Source of the DNA: Cynocephalus volans
Taxonomy: Eukaryota > Chordata > Mammalia > Dermoptera > Cynocephalidae
DNA: 64,000 nt
Direction: 5' to 3'
NCBI RefSeq assembly: GCF_027409185.1
Contig: NC_084468.1
Location: 101,308,001-101,372,000, forward strand
The notes under the pieces were generated by a model. It was given only the letters and a program-made list of their open reading frames with translations, was not told the DNA's origin and made no database searches. Shown piece after piece: positions 37,301-51,364 of the stretch (its first letter is position 1; each line of letters opens with the position of its first letter). The translations under genes were made by a program, and so were the position numbers.

Positions 37301-40300
37301 AAGACCAAAGTAGAAAATCGACTGCCTAACCCTAGGGGCACAGCTTTTTTACTTATTTTTTCTGTTTCTCATTCTACTAAAATCCCATATATAAGACGTG
37401 TGTAGAATTATTTTCAAATTTAGTTTTATAATATCCCTTCTTCATTCAATGTTGACCAATAAATTTTGTACAATTTTATGTCTCTGTTTTCCACATGATT
37501 CTGTATACTGCATAGTCTGTTTTGATTGGGTAATAAAAATTATTATTTATTAACTTAAGCACCAGGGCAGCTTAACATATACTATTTCCATGTTTAAATA
37601 TAGAACTATGAACATAATCTACTACACCTTTAGTCTAACCTCAGTAACTAAGGTAGACTAAAGTGAAGTTGAGAAATGAAAACAAGAAAATGGTATGGCT
37701 TTTTAACAAAAAGTTTTGCTGTTTACTGATCTATAATGATTTTCACAGAAGAATAACAATGCTGGCAATTCTGTAATGGCTAATTAATATATATCATGCT
37801 GTTATATACATATTTGTATACATATGAATATACATATAAATGTTATATAACATGCATTATGAAGTAATATACATTATAAGAAGTAATATAGATTAATTGA
37901 ATATAATCTTAATCATAATCTAATTAAAATATTTTTAAAACAGCTCAAGAAAGATAGCAGATAAATTTGGTGTAAGATTGAAATGTTTTTGCCAAGTGGA
38001 ATTTCATTATGAAGGAATAAAATTTTCTCCACACTGAGGGATTTTCATTTATAGCAGAGAAGAGTGTTAGAAGAGAAACAGGAATGCCTTCAGATAAGCC
38101 ACAGATACCACATAATTAAATGTGTTGACATACAGGTGTTTTAGTTTTGAAGGCTAAGGATACAATTTTGTGCTTCCTCTAAGACAAAAAGAGAATTTTA
38201 TGTTTTTAAAAATAATGCAAACTTTTTAAGACTATGTCAATATTTGACTTATTTGGAGGATGCTTTCAAACATCCACAATAAAAAGGAAATGAGAATCAA
38301 AAGAATTTAGGACTTTTTTGAATTCAGAATAAAGAAGAGAGAAGAGGGAAGAGGGAGGTTTTCAAAGGAATCATGAAACATAAGAAACCGCCATACCATT
38401 AAAGAAAGATTCTCAAAAATTTCCCAAATCCAAAATGAGTTGTAGATTTGAATTTTGATCAGTTCATTCTAGTATTCTGAAGTAAAGAACTGAGTTGAGC
38501 AAACACCTGGTCTTATATATTATTATTATTGTCTAAGTTTTTCTCTTTAAAATTTATTTTATTTTTACCATCAGCAACCTTTTGTGTTTAATGGATTTTC
38601 TTTGAACACACTGTTGATGTGGTTATTATTTCTGCACTCCTGCGCACGAGCACATGCATTCCCTACATATGACTGTATATTTACACACACACACACATAT
38701 ATATACAAAAATCAATCATTATATAACATTTTTAAAGAGATTAATTTGATGTAAATTTATTTGCTGTTTATTTTTCATCCAGAATTATATTTTTAGTATC
38801 TGCTTCTGTTTTTATATGAAGAAATGTATCTTCATTTTTATTACTACATAATAACTTACCAAAAAATTACTTCACTACAAACTGCAGCAATTGATAGGTT
38901 ACTGCCAACTTTTGCTAATAAAAAGATGGCAAAAATTTTAATCCATGTCTTCTTATCTTTTGTGCAAAGTTTTCCTGTAATAGGTTTTATATTTCTATGT
39001 ATTTTAATAATATACTTTCATTCACAAAGACAAAGTATTTACTGAAAGATGTGGATCTATAAAAAAGGTAATATAAAAAACAAATAAGAAAAATGTAACT
39101 GTAACTAAAGTCAAACAATGAGAAAATAATAAGATAGTGAAGCAGAGTAGTAATTTATCTAGAGTCATTTTACAAAGGGTAGTAGGAATAAATGAATAGT
39201 ATAAGTTTCAGATAAAATCATGTAGGTTAAAGAAAACTACAAAAGAAAAGAATGTTTAAGGAAATATGTATCTATATACACACCCACATACATACAAGGA
39301 TATATACACACACACGGATAAGAATATATCTTTATATAACATACAAAATAGACATTAAACAGTATGATAAGCTTGTAAGGTCTAATTGATTAAATAACTC
39401 ATTAAAAAATTTAAGAACATTGGAAGACTAGGTAAAAGAAAAGATTTGTTAAAAATCGTCATTAAAAATTCTTAGGTTAAAACTAACATCAAGAAATAGT
39501 AGAGACAGTTTTTCTTGAGATCATTCTGGAAGTGAAATAAGTAACAAGTCATTTTTTATTAGCAATTTTGAAAGATTATGTTGCCATTTGGACCCAAATT
39601 TAATATACAAAGTTAGAAGATAGTCAGAATGTGGATTATGTAGATAAAAGATTGTGTAATATTTTTAAAATTCTAAAATTATGAATAACTTCTGAAAAAC
39701 AAAAAAATTAAAATGACAGTAGTTAAAGAAAAAATCCTTTACATTAAAATAAAATAATTGAAAAACCGTATTTTAGAATGTTTTTAAAGTAATATGCGCT
39801 CTTTGGCAAAATGATCATAGATTTGCTGAGAATTCAATTACCATAATGGCAAATGTTTATATTTTATTTTATTATAAAAATCTGTATAGAAAACATTACT
39901 AATTTTTAAGTAACAATTAAGTTAAACAAATCACAAATATAAATTCCAAACATACATCCTTATATATGAATATTTTCCAAATATTAAAAAAAGTGTTTCA
40001 TAGTTAAGCAACCTTTCTGTGACATTCAATATATACTAGAATTAAATGAACCAAAAATAAAAACAAAAACAACAAACAAAAAACAAAACACAGTAAAGTA
40101 GTATAAAAGGTGAATTACTGGTAAATTCCCTTTAGGTGAACAATAACTATATTTTTTGTGTTATTTAAAAATAAGTTCTATTTATAAATTGTTATGAGAA
40201 AATGAATTAAATCTAAAATGCTATAACAACTATATGTACAATGTCTAAAATTTAAAACAACATTATATTGGAGAAGTTTTAAATATTTATGCTGAGATCA

Positions 40301-41789
40301 ATTGAACTATCAACAGCATATTTTCAACTTGTGAAATAAAATTACCTTTATTTTTAAGTTCACTTGACATTTATTTCACTTTTAAATTAAATACGCTTAA
40401 GATACTGAAAGCTAGTGATTACAGTTCAACAGAAAAACGAAGGCTAAAATAGAACTTTTATTTTATTTCTGTTTTCTCTTTTCCTCACAGTAAATTATCA
40501 ACTTAAAATTGTACCTTTGCTGGCTATGTATCAATAGTGATTTAGCCTTTTTAACCTATTTTCTATCACTGTAGTAACAGAACTACTTAAAATAGCCATA
40601 AATTGTATCTCTGCTGAGTAGTGTGAGTAAAGCAAAGCAAAGCAGAGCCTAAGAAACTTGTTAGTGCTATGCATGTATTAATCGAGATGGGAACAAACTG
40701 ATTTGTTGCCAAGCCTATATTTGACATCACTTTTTTAAGTAACAATTATTTTAAAATATCAAAATATTTATATTAGATAAATTTATCAAATTTTCCATTG
40801 CATATCTCAGCATGTTTAATAGAATATTTTAACTGTATTGCCTAATCTTCAAAATAGAACTTTCATTAAACCAGAGAATTATACATCTTAGCATAAGGAA
40901 AACCTTTTACAAAAAGAATGAAAAATTAAATGTTCATTGCTGACTTATAACATGCGTAATTGTTAAATTATAAATGTGACAACTTTTTCATTTATTCCAA
41001 TGTATATGTTTAAATCTCTTCAAATTTCTGAGGTGTTTTACTCACATATGCAGATATTTCTTGGTATTACAAAATAAGTCCTGAAAAGGTAGTCACTTTT
41101 GTTAAACTCAGCTATCTACAAAAGAAATATAAAGTTTTAAAGTAACTCAGAGTATTTCTGCATAACCCAAGTTTACACTTACTTCTCCGTTGCCTTGGAG
41201 CTGATAATGGTTAATGCAAGAATAGTCCTATCTCTGAATCATTCTGAAGTACCATTTCACCTCCAGAGCCATCCACTGGGATGGCTGAGGCCTTCACTGG
41301 GACTGCATTTTCTTCCCTTGACTAATGCTGCTTGTTTTATATATCTTCCAAAGGTGTAGATTCCAAGAGAAAGATGGAGATCAGGTACCAGACTTACTGG
41401 TGAGTGTAACCAAGCTCCAAAGAAGGTTAAGTTCCCAGTGAAAGTAGCCAGCTCAAAGTCAAGGCCTTGATTAGAAAAGAATGACATATAGTATGCTAAC
41501 ATCTGGATTGACACACCTGAAAATCATGAATCTTCAGATTCCCTTGAATATCGTGAGCCTGTAGAAAAGCTTCATTCTTTCAATTTGATGGCTAATACTA
41601 TTTCTTCTTCTTCTTTTTTTTTCTTTTTTTTTTTTTTGTGAAGACTCTCCCATGCAAGACAACATATGCCCCTAGAGAGATTTTGTATCTCTGCTTAAGT
41701 GAAGTTTAACATGTTTATTTGATAAAGCTTGCAATTTATGTTATCCAAATATTCTAGATACCTATTTTTTTTCTTTTTTTACTGAGGTT
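34311..41789. other. Long AT-rich unique block, no gene seen
   Basis: About 7.5 kb without a recognisable gene, SINE or LTR. It contains short simple repeats only: (CA)n near 38683-38698 running into (TA)n, and T/C-rich runs at 41605-41636. The piece at 35890-36120 is reminiscent of an ancient dispersed repeat that I cannot name. ORFs up to about 100 codons (34857-35156, 37109-37405) lack any domain and overlap each other on alternative frames. Confidence 0.45.
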
Positions 41790-41910
41790 AATTTTTTTTT
41801 TTAAATTTAATTTATTTCCTTTTATTGGAGACTGGCATGTACAGTGATCCAAACGCTTGACCTTGGTGTTAAACACCGAGCACTAACTGACTGAGCTAAC
41901 CAGTCAGCCT
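41790..41910 (-). mobile_element. tRNA-Ile-like SINE, antisense
   Basis: The minus strand reads ctgactggttagctcagtca and then a full anticodon-arm region (cggtgtttaacaccaaggtc) and T-arm (caagcgtttggatc), ending in gccagtctccaa and an A-rich tail (T-runs at 41791-41827). The cloverleaf outline resembles tRNA-Ile, but mismatches in the T-arm and the A-tail mark it as a SINE. It is older than the CpG-rich copies. Confidence 0.75.
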
Positions 41911-42017
41911 GGAAACTTTTAAAAATCCCTCTCTCAGGAAATTTTGATCATAATAGAATTCTGAAAATCAGGGAAGCTACTCAAATAACTCTCCCCAGCT
42001 TCCTGTCTTCCCTGAAC

Positions 42018-43480
42018 ATTTTACATTTTTAAAAAATTTTTATTGAATCATAATTGATTATACATATTTTGGGGGTTCAATGTTGAGATACGTTGATCAA
42101 ATCAATATTACTAGCATATATATTGTTAGAAATCATACTTATTTTTTATAACACTTGTCCAATCTCTCCCCATCCCCTTCTCTCTCCCCTCTCCCCTCTC
42201 TAATTACCCTTGATTTCTTCTCTCCTTCTGAAAGAGTAATATTTATTCTGTTGATTTGTTGCCTAAATGATCTGTCCAATGCTGAGAGGTGTGTTCAGGT
42301 CCCCCAATATTATCGTAGAGCAGATGCTTCTACGATCATTCTGGAATGGGCTTTATGGAGAGAGACAGCCTCTTCTTTTGTTTGGCTCTGCTCATGACTG
42401 TCCTTATATCAATACATTCCAGTGTCTGGCAGACCATTTGCATGGTGGTTGTGGCGTCTAGCTGCTTTCACAGCAGCCGTGGTTCTTGTGGTGGCTTTAG
42501 TGGGTCACCCACATGGAGGTGAAGTTTTTGGCATGCTCCTTGGCACTGGTGGTTTGCCTGGTTGTGGGGAGGGATCCAGTCTCCAGCTCGATACCTCAGG
42601 TCCACAGGCTGGCCCGAGGCACTGGTGGTATGCCTGGGCCAGAAATAAATTTTTTTCCTTTGCTTACTTCTAAAATGGGTGAACTTCCTGTGGGGACCAG
42701 TATTTGAGCTGTGTGGTTTAGCTAAATTGCTGCTCTGCTGCTGATTCCCTAGGGAAGGCTTTTTGTGCAGCTTAGGTCTTAATGGTTGACTCTATAAGTA
42801 CTTCCGGCTCTCTAGAGACCCCGTGCACCTGGATTGTGTAGAAACTCTGATCTGGGCCTGAGATTTTTCATCAAATTGCACCCCATGCAATTCTATATTC
42901 CTGACCAGTCTCCTCTGAGTGGTCCTTCACTGACTGGGGCACTAGTCAGCTGTCCTTGCTGTGCCCCAGTGTTCTCTCAGTGAGCCCATCTCCCCCACCA
43001 CCCGTGCTGTCAATCCATCCCATAGGACAGTCCATGCTCTGGTCCCTTGTGATGACTCACTGGCCTCTGAGTGGCTCCTTTTTTTTCAGTTGTTGTAGCT
43101 CCTTGGTCCTATGTGGGTCCACGGGAACCCTATTAGTGGTCTTCCTGGCTTGGGGACCAGCAAGGTCCTCTTCTTCCCTGCTTCTTCCAAACAACTGCAT
43201 CCAAAGGGCACAGCTGCAGCTTTTGCCAGCTCTTGCTCAATGCACTCAGCAGCTCCAGCCTTAAAGCGGTGCGGCACAAAATGGTCAGAGCCGTTTTTTC
43301 TTTCTCTCATCGTGGCTTCTTCCTCCTTCATGCACTCTGTAGGTCTCTCCTCCTCTTCCCCTGAGCTCTAACTGGCACCAGCTTAGATGTTGTTGCTTTT
43401 CTATAGATGTAAATTGGTTGGTTTGTGGGAGAGAGTGACACTGGGGACTGGCTGTTCTGACATCTTAGCTGGAAACCTGA
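42018..43480 (-). mobile_element. Internally deleted L1, antisense (3'UTR plus EN sliver plus 5'UTR)
   Basis: On the minus strand it starts at about 43475 with tttccagctaagatgtcaga, runs about 1.1 kb of 5'UTR homologous to 15111-16200, and then joins a short ORF2 endonuclease piece at 42240-42330 (reads GDLNTPLSALDR around the EN active site). It ends in a 3'UTR with a GA-rich tract (42155-42205, antisense) and an A/T-rich end near 42020. Both termini of an L1 are thus present in only about 1.45 kb. There is no ORF1 and no RT. Confidence 0.75.
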
Positions 43481-43639
43481 AAGGTTAATTTTAAAATTTT
43501 ATTCTACTATCTTGGGTTTGTCATTTCTTACTATTTAATTTTACATATTTTAATGCTATACTGCTTGATGTATTAGTGTTTATCATAATACCAGATTTTT
43601 AGTAAATTATATATTTAATCAATATAAAATATTCCTATC

Positions 43640-44130
43640 TGTGCTATTGTAAACTCTTTCATTCTTAATTCTGTTTTGTCTGAAGTTAATACTGATACAT
43701 CTGTTTTCTTGATCATATCATTTTCCTTTTATATTATTTTCCATTTTTAATTTTCAACTTTTCACGTTCAAATTGTTTTTAGATAACTTTTAAGCTGGGG
43801 TAAACCAAATTTATTTTGTTTAACCCATTTTCCTGAGCTTTATAATGAAGTAATTTAAACAGTTTATATGTTCTATATATTTTTCATTATTGATGGTAGC
43901 ACTTTTCTACTTTTTCCGGAGTGATCTGCAAACTTCTTTTCAGTGCTTATCCCACTTTCTAACATTCTAAAATGTGTTTGATAATGCTATTTTTCTACTG
44001 CAAACTTTTAAAGATTTAATATACAGAAATAAATATATATTTTCATCTGAATTTGACAAGCATATGAGATTTTTGTTTTCTTCAGATACTCAACTCCTTC
44101 TTTGAGGTTATCTGGGTTTTTGTTTCATAT
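43640..44130 (-). mobile_element. Possible old antisense L1M fragment
   Basis: The stretch around 43655-43790 (attctgttttgtctgaagtt; ttttaattttcaacttttca) resembles the antisense of ancient L1 ORF2/EN sequence. The rest is AT-rich and uncertain. Confidence 0.35.
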
Positions 44131-44195
44131 TCTTGCTCATTTATTTAAAACTATTTAAGCCAAATTACACTTCAAAGGTTTCTTATCTCACCACT

Positions 44196-44682
44196 TATTA
44201 TGAGTTGAACTATGTCTACCCAAAAACCCAAATGTCCACTCAAATGTCCACCCCAAAACTCAAGCAAGCCTTCACTCTCAGCACCTAAGAATATGATTTT
44301 ATTTGGAAACAGGTCATTACAGATGTAATTAGTTAAGATGAAGTCTTACTAGTGTAGGTTGGGTTCCTGATTCAATATGACTGTGGTCCTTTTAAAAAGG
44401 GAAAATTGGGACACAGACATGCACACTGGGAGCATATCATATGAAGATGAAAGCAGAGATCAAGGTGATTCTTCTAGAAACTTAGTAATACCAAAGAAGG
44501 CCAGCAAATGCTAGGGACAAGGCATGGGACAGATTCTTCCTCACAGCCCTCAGAAGAAACTAACCCTGCTGACACTTTGATCTTGGATTTCTGTCCTCCA
44601 TATCTCAGGACAATACATTTCTATGGTTTATACCACCTAGTTTGTGGGTATTTTGTTATTGTAGCCCAAGCAAAGTAATATG
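44196..44682 (+). mobile_element. MLT1-like MaLR LTR
   Basis: Family landmarks are in order: ttatttggaaacaggtcatt, gattcaatatgactgtggtc, ttttaaaaagggaaaattgg, acacagacatgcacac, cctcacagccctcagaagaa, accctgctgacactttgatc, tttgtgggtattttgttatt, and the 3' end agcccaagcaaagtaata. It is diverged, with no clear 5-bp target duplication. It looks like a solo LTR. Confidence 0.8.
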
Positions 44683-47600
44683 CTGCTGTTGTTTTAAAAG
44701 TAGTTTCTATGTTTTCCTCTCTGCATCTCTTTAACTCATGCAATTATTCTGCCATTTCTGTGTAAGCCACCCAATCTCCTCCCTTTCTACTTTCATATTT
44801 TATTTTGACAACAAGGATTGACAAAACTATCCTTGTGACAAAATAAGCTCTTTGCCATCATTCTCATCTTATCCAATTTATCATCCACATTGCTTCCATT
44901 TTCTAAACCCATAGAACAATATTCAGGCTTATAGGTGTAACTATTCAGTTTTTCACAGCTGATACAATTTTATTTATAGGAGTCTTTTGAATAGATTCTA
45001 AATCATCTATGACTCTGGTGATCTTTATTATTCTTGACTAAGTTGGTCTCAGATGAAGTTCAGATGAAGTTTTTGATTTATGTAATACATGAAGGAACTT
45101 ATCTTTTAGCATGTGTTGCTCTAATCGTTATTTCTACCTGCAATGTATTTTTAAATCATTGTTAAATGCAATTATGCATATTTGGAATTTTTTTTTTAAT
45201 TTTAGTATTTTTTTTCAGCTGTATTATTTTTTGACAGCTGTTTTTTTTTTCTTTTTCTTTTTTTTTTGTATGGACATAGAGAAGTATAAATCCGATGTTA
45301 GTTCAAGAGAGTACATGCTTCAGATTCTGTTCCAACTTTTGTAATTTTAAATGTTGCAATATAAGTGAGTGCTAGCTGAGAGGTCAATGAGATGAAACTT
45401 ACAACTACATCCTTTGAAACTGTCTATCTGCATTTCGGGGGGAAGAAGGGGCTTGTTAATAAAGCAAATATGATATTCAGTCTAGAAATATGCTTATCAA
45501 TCAGACACATTATCATTTAATGACAAAACCTTGGTATGTGATCATATATAAAACAGAGCTTACACAGCTAACAATTTATCTTTTTTTTTTTTTTTTTGGA
45601 TTGATTGTCATGTTAAGATTGAGAGAGTGTAGATCAGGCATGTTTACTTTACTGAAATGGTAATGTCTAAAGCCAATTTATTTTTAATACTGTTTACATA
45701 ATGCTATACATAAAACAAAATAAATTATATTGAATAATAACTTTTTCTTTATATTTTACTTTACTTCGATTTCTGTATCTTGGGGTAAAGGTACTAAAGG
45801 CAGAGAGAGAGAAAAATGAAACAAAACAGAAAACGCCAATACTTTTATGTCAAGAACTTGATATTTAAGATGTTTGAAAGTAAGTTAACTCTAAAAAAAT
45901 TAGTACCCCCAAATCTTAAAATATTTAAAATATTAATAAACCATTATTTATTAAATTATACATATCACCTATGATTTTGATAAAATATGATGCATTTTTA
46001 ACCTATCATATTTTAAATATCCTTTTGACACTCCATGGTATTCTTAATTGCATGAAATATATATCCCAGTATATTTCCCTTCAGGGGATTATGTTAGCCA
46101 AGGTAAATTGATAAGATGCACAATGATTTAGATAAATTGATAATGACAGATACGATTTTTTAGAATTAATTTACATGAGAAGGGACTCTAAGTAAGACTC
46201 TTGGGAATGGTATTATGCATAAATCATCCTGTTTTAGCCTTTTCTTACAGATGTTTTATAGAACAATGTAATATTTTCTCAAACCCGTGAACTAGATATG
46301 AGTTCCAACTTAAAACATCCACACCTCTGTTGCTGGGAGGTTATTGTGTGGATTTTAATGTGTATTTATTCTCCATTAGGTCTTTTAAAAAATAACTTAT
46401 TACCTTTTTCCTACAGTTTCTTTTGAATAAAATCATCTAGCACTTTTTGGGTATTTTTGTCTTAATGTGCAAGTTCATATGAATAGGTACAAATAGTACA
46501 ACTTATAATGAGATAACACAGTACTATATATTATATTTTTCATGTCACTGAAAACTGGACATTCTTGAATTGAAAAATGTCCTTCAGACCATTAATTAAT
46601 GGTAAACTGAAATTTATACTTAATATATCTTTTTAGGTAGTGATAATGTTTGGGGTTAAAATATGCAATAAGTCAAAAGATCATGTTTTACTCTTTACTG
46701 AGACTTGGCCATATCAATAATTCAATGACATAAATTAGTTGGCTTTGTCTAAGAATAATAAATCAGTTGAAACAATATTTATTAAGCTCAACTCTGATTT
46801 GAGTTAGTCTAAAAGAGGCTTTTACTTCAAATATGGGTTTTGTGGAGAAGAACCACTGGGGCTTTCCATGTCTCAGGTGTACATAAGTTGTTGAGTAAAA
46901 GTACTGCCAAAAACTAAGCCCTCACTGTAGCTGTGGTAGGTGGTTGCTGTAATTGGCATATCCTTTCAAGTTCATTAATGAACTGAGACCAAGGACTCTT
47001 CTCCTTGACTTTAGAGTAACAGAAGACTTAATAACAACCCAGTGCAATAAAGTCTAGTCATGAGATTTCAAGCATATTTATCCTGGAGAAGAATGCCTCC
47101 TTTGTAAGAACACACTGTCCTGTAACCATGGTGGGAAAACAGAGGTGCAGGATGGTGATAATAGGTACTGATTCATTCTGGCTATAAATTTACCTATTTT
47201 TTTCTTGATTTACCTTATTCCAAAGACTACATTTATATATGCCATAAAATGGACAAATAGAAATTTGCCTAAAACTTGTTCGAACTTTTTTTTTTTAACC
47301 TAGGCAGACCCAGGTATAAAACTTTGCCTACTGACTAGCACAGCATCAAGCACATAATAGGCTTATAAGCCATATTGAAATAACTGCAGGAGATAAACCA
47401 AGATAGTTTCAATCCCTTTTCTCTTTCCATCCAGTTCTGCAAATTTATATATGATCTATCAAATGATTCCTAAAATACTCCTGAATCCCAGATTCAACAG
47501 ATGTCAGTAATGGAGAGTGTTTAAAACATGCGACCTGTAATTGAGCTGGACGAGAAGGGAAGTGAGGAGAGAAAGGGATGATGGACATACACGAATTAGC

Positions 47601-49633
47601 TGCTCAAACTGTATTGAGGTATCGTTGAAGTCAAAGAACAGTAGTTTTGGTAGTATGTAAGCAAGAAACCTAAAAGGGTAGAATATTGAGTTTGAGAGTG
47701 AGAAACCCTAAATCCAAATTCAGAACATGAATAAAAGTGTGTAGGGAGTTTCACTGGAGAGGATTTTTGGAATTCAAAAAGACAAAAAATTAAGTAGGTT
47801 TGATATTATTTATATTGTCTACGTTGCTATGTAAGTCATTCTAGATGATCCCAGGTCTTAGAACTGGAAAGAAAGATTAGGTAAGTGTCCAAACTTTTTA
47901 TCGACGGAAAAATTTATTCAAGTTTTAAGTAAATAGGTATATAACAACAGTAAGAAAACATGGAGACAAGCAAATCTGTACCTGTCTCAAGGGAGTAGTG
48001 TTTGTTTCAAGGAGACAAAGTAATAGTGATCTGATATTTTCAGTGAGGAAAAAGAAGACATCGACTCCTGATTCGGTATATATACGAGATACTGGAAAAT
48101 AACCATCTTCACCCTGAGAATATGGTAGGGAGCAGAAAGTCCAGGATAGTGGGCTGTATTTCAGTTAAGGTATGCAGTCAAAGAGAACATTTATAGAGAA
48201 GTTGAGTATAGAAGAGTTTTAAAATTATGCAGCACCAAATGAAAAGAGAAAAGTCTATAATTTGGGGAAAGAAAGGACAAGTATTAGAAAAGAGAATAGG
48301 AAGCACAAGGCAGAATGGGAATAAAAGTACTAAAGAGGATTTGGAAGATGGGTGGTCGGTAATAGATTACAATAGGCGTGGTGGATTTAGAGTGACCTTT
48401 TCACTGAGACTGGTGGGTATTTACACTTCACAACATTCGAATAAGTTCTGTAAGGGTGATCTTGTGGGATTAGGTGTTCCTTTCTAATTGGTTTACTGTG
48501 GCAGACACTGAATATGATAGGCAGAGGTGAGACTGGCATTAAGAGCTCTGAAGCTTGACACACGATGTTGGGTTTGGAGAACAAACAAATAGGAGCAGTG
48601 GTGTCTGAAATATATGAATGAATGGCACAGTAGGGTGAATTTTCTTGAGAAGGGCATGTAGAGTAAGATAATTCAGCCTGCTGGTTTAATATAAGAGTGA
48701 ATTTTGTTTTACAGCAAGACTCAAAACAAATGTTCTATATCAAAGAATGCCAGTGCTAATTTGCATATAAATGAGCTTAGAATCTTATTTTAAATTTTTG
48801 ATTCTGTAAATCAGGAGTAAGGACTCATGATACACCAATTCGTGCAAGCTCCTGGATGATGTTCATGTTCTGGTCCCTGGGCCACATTTTGAGTAACAAA
48901 AGACTGCATGATTCATGAAACACAAGGTGTGATTTCTGAAGAAAAGCAGTCAGAGATAACAAAAGTTGAAGAATACTTTCATTAATTTTGGGGGTCTCAA
49001 TATCATATTACCACTCTGTTAAGGAGGAAAGTAATGACACCATACGACGTCAAGGGAATTACACTGCTGGATATACCCAGCAACGGTTATGAAGAAGTGG
49101 AGGTTGGGGGTGTGTGGAGGTAAGAAAAGGGTTGGCTAGATGATAGGAGGGCTAGTTTAATTGGAACTATAAATCCTACATCACAGGTGGGTTAAGAGCT
49201 TTAAAAGAGCTGGAATATCTATTAACATTCCAGCTAGAATAAAAATAGAAACATTGGCAACACTGCTAAATATTTTATTTTTTTATTATTGTTAGATATG
49301 CAATATAACTTTTTAATACCAAGTGGATAGTTTTCTTCATTCTTTGTCTTTTCTCAAATAATCTTCTTTTACTTTCTCCCATTCATTTTGGCTTGCTGTA
49401 GAAATTCCAACAAGCTTACTTTATACTCCTTAAAGATTTTTTGTTGTTGTTGTTGTTAAACCCTACATTTTAATTGAAATATATATATTCGGATGCCTTC
49501 CTAGAATATTTTTGTTCTTATGTTTTATTCCTAATTTGGACTCCACTTATTTATTTTTCTTAAAATTCTTATGTTTAGTATTTAATGTGCTTTATTTTTC
49601 TCTCAAAATGATTTGTGCATTTTCTACATAGAG
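44683..49633. other. AT-rich DNA, no gene seen
   Basis: It contains T-rich runs (45185-45268, 45564-45598) but no recognisable element. The ORF at 48227-48487 (86 codons, basic) has no domain, no Kozak-like start and no relatives that I recognise. Confidence 0.45.
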
Positions 49634-49835
49634 CAGGACTTCTCAACCCTACTGCACATTGGAATCACCTAGGGAGATGTAACATTAATCACTTAATTAA
49701 TTCAACTAACTAAATAAATAAAGACTGATATCCTGCCCTTATCCCAGATATTTGATTTAATTGATAAGCCCAGTGCTGGCAGGTGTTGAAGTCTCTACTG
49801 ATTGTTTTAATGTGAAGACAGAGATGAGAACCGTG
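49634..49835. mobile_element. MER5A-like hAT-Charlie nonautonomous DNA transposon
   Basis: The left end (caggacttctcaaccctact, then gcacattggaatcacct) and the right end (ttttaatgtgaagacagaga, then tgagaaccgtg) are inverted-repeat ends typical of MER5 elements. The core reads atcccagatatttgatttaa. A short AT-rich insertion lies at about 49682-49722. The expected 8-bp target duplication is not visible. Confidence 0.75.
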
Positions 49836-51185
49836 GAAATGAATGAAATATCTTCTAAGGGCTTACTCCTCCCTCTTCCTCTCTACATATTGTGTAAACC
49901 ACAGGTTCATCTCTGGGCTGAGATCGGTACCACCACACTGTTTCAGTAGAGAATGGCCATAAGTATCAGCAGTAAGTAATGTTTCTCATAAATGGGAAAA
50001 TGGACGAAAGCCAATTAGGAGCAACATTTAGAGTTTTTGGCTGTCTATAAATTTCATAAAATTCTTTTTAAAGAAGTATGTAATAGCTTAATCATTTGAT
50101 CCAAATAACTTGAAGCTAAATCACAGACAGCTGTGTCCATATCATTCTCATTGTCACATTTATGAATAAACACACACAGTAATAAGCTACTGTAAATAAA
50201 ATTAATCACATATGCTTATGCACGTAATAGGAGACTGCTGAAAGTTGAGCTGTTTTGAAATCTTTGGATCTGTTGATATGGTCTTTGTGTGTAAACGTCC
50301 ACAGATGGGCACATTTTCTCTATTAAAAACACCTGCAAAAGGTTGCTGGAAAAGTTTCAGAAAAACATTGAATCATTTCAAACTATTTCATACCACCTGG
50401 TGACTGATGACTTTTGGAGTGTTTTTCCTTAGGAAACCATGAGTTAGAGTATTCAGATTTGTTCACCAGTGCCAGCAGGGGAACTGGATCAGGTGAACGT
50501 TGTTTTGGTCTTTCTTGTATTCCCTACGTATTAATTTATTCTTTCCTTCATTTAGTCATTCATTCCTTACTGTATAGAAAAAAACTCTGAACAAAGTACA
50601 AATTATTCTGTCTGAAATGTATTTTATATCTACCTTCCTCATGAATGGAATTAGATAATGTAGAAACTTGAATATTCCTTTTACCTTCTCCTTTTACTGA
50701 TAACTTCAAATTCAGTCTTCTCTTTCCCTAGGCTCATATTGTCCCTACTTAGATTCCCCGAAATTTACATCCCTGAATTAATAATAAAAAGAAGGGGAGC
50801 TGCATAAAACTCATATCCATTTAGTATTTCTTTATTTTACCTATAATTAATTCCTTAATCTAAGTGCTGTTCTACTCTAGCCTTATTGTATATCCTTAAG
50901 TTTACTCTTGCCTCACATAAAATTTTGAAGACAGGTTAAATTTTCTTTACGTTAGTACAGAAAAGAGGCCCCAGGAAGTTCTGACCTTCCGAAGTTGCTG
51001 TGGCTATTGCCAAGTGCAAACATAAAACAGGACCAGAAGCACATAAATGAGATAATGAACCCTCTCTTTAAATGTATGTTTAAATCATGTTCTAAGCACT
51101 ATTGTACTAGAACAAAGCCAGATTTGTTTAATAGATGTATATTTTTAATTTTTCTTCTCTCTTTCTCTTTCTTTGAAATTAAAAA
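49836..51185. other. No gene seen
   Basis: Mixed AT-rich sequence. No repeat family recognised. Confidence 0.4.
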
Positions 51186-51197
51186 ACAAACAATATA

Positions 51198-51352
51198 GGG
51201 CTGAGCCCGTGGTGCACTCGGGAGAGTGCGGCGCTGGGAGCGCGGCGATGCTACCGCCGCAGGTTCGGATCCTATATAGGAATGGCGGGTGCACTCACTG
51301 GCTGAGTGCCGGTGACAAAAAAGACAAAAACCAAAAAAAACAAAACAAAAAA
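51198..51352 (+). mobile_element. tRNA-derived SINE (CYN-like), young copy
   Basis: Same family as 18081-18232 but in sense orientation: ggctgagcccgtggtgcact (A-box region), gcggcgctgggagcgcggcg, the B-box aggttcggatcc, cctatatagg, tgagtgccggtgac, then an A-rich AAAAAAGACAAAAACC tail. An approximate target duplication, acaaacaatata (51186-51197) and aacaacaatata (51353-51364), flanks it. High CpG content and near identity to the other copy suggest recent activity. The lineage call is from memory. Confidence 0.85.
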
Positions 51353-51364
51353 AACAACAATATA

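Noticed and set aside
42555-43371. Several ORFs of 80-100 codons on both strands
   Set aside because: They fall in an antisense L1 5'UTR. The homologous copy at 15111-16200 does not conserve the reading frames.
48227-48487. 86-codon ORF in otherwise unique DNA
   Set aside because: No domain, no conservation evidence available and no nearby exon-like context. An ORF of this length is expected by chance.
51198-51280. tRNA gene candidate (A and B boxes present)
   Set aside because: SINE body, A-rich tail and flanking target duplication are present and no proper acceptor stem closes. The same applies to 18081-18232 and 41790-41910.
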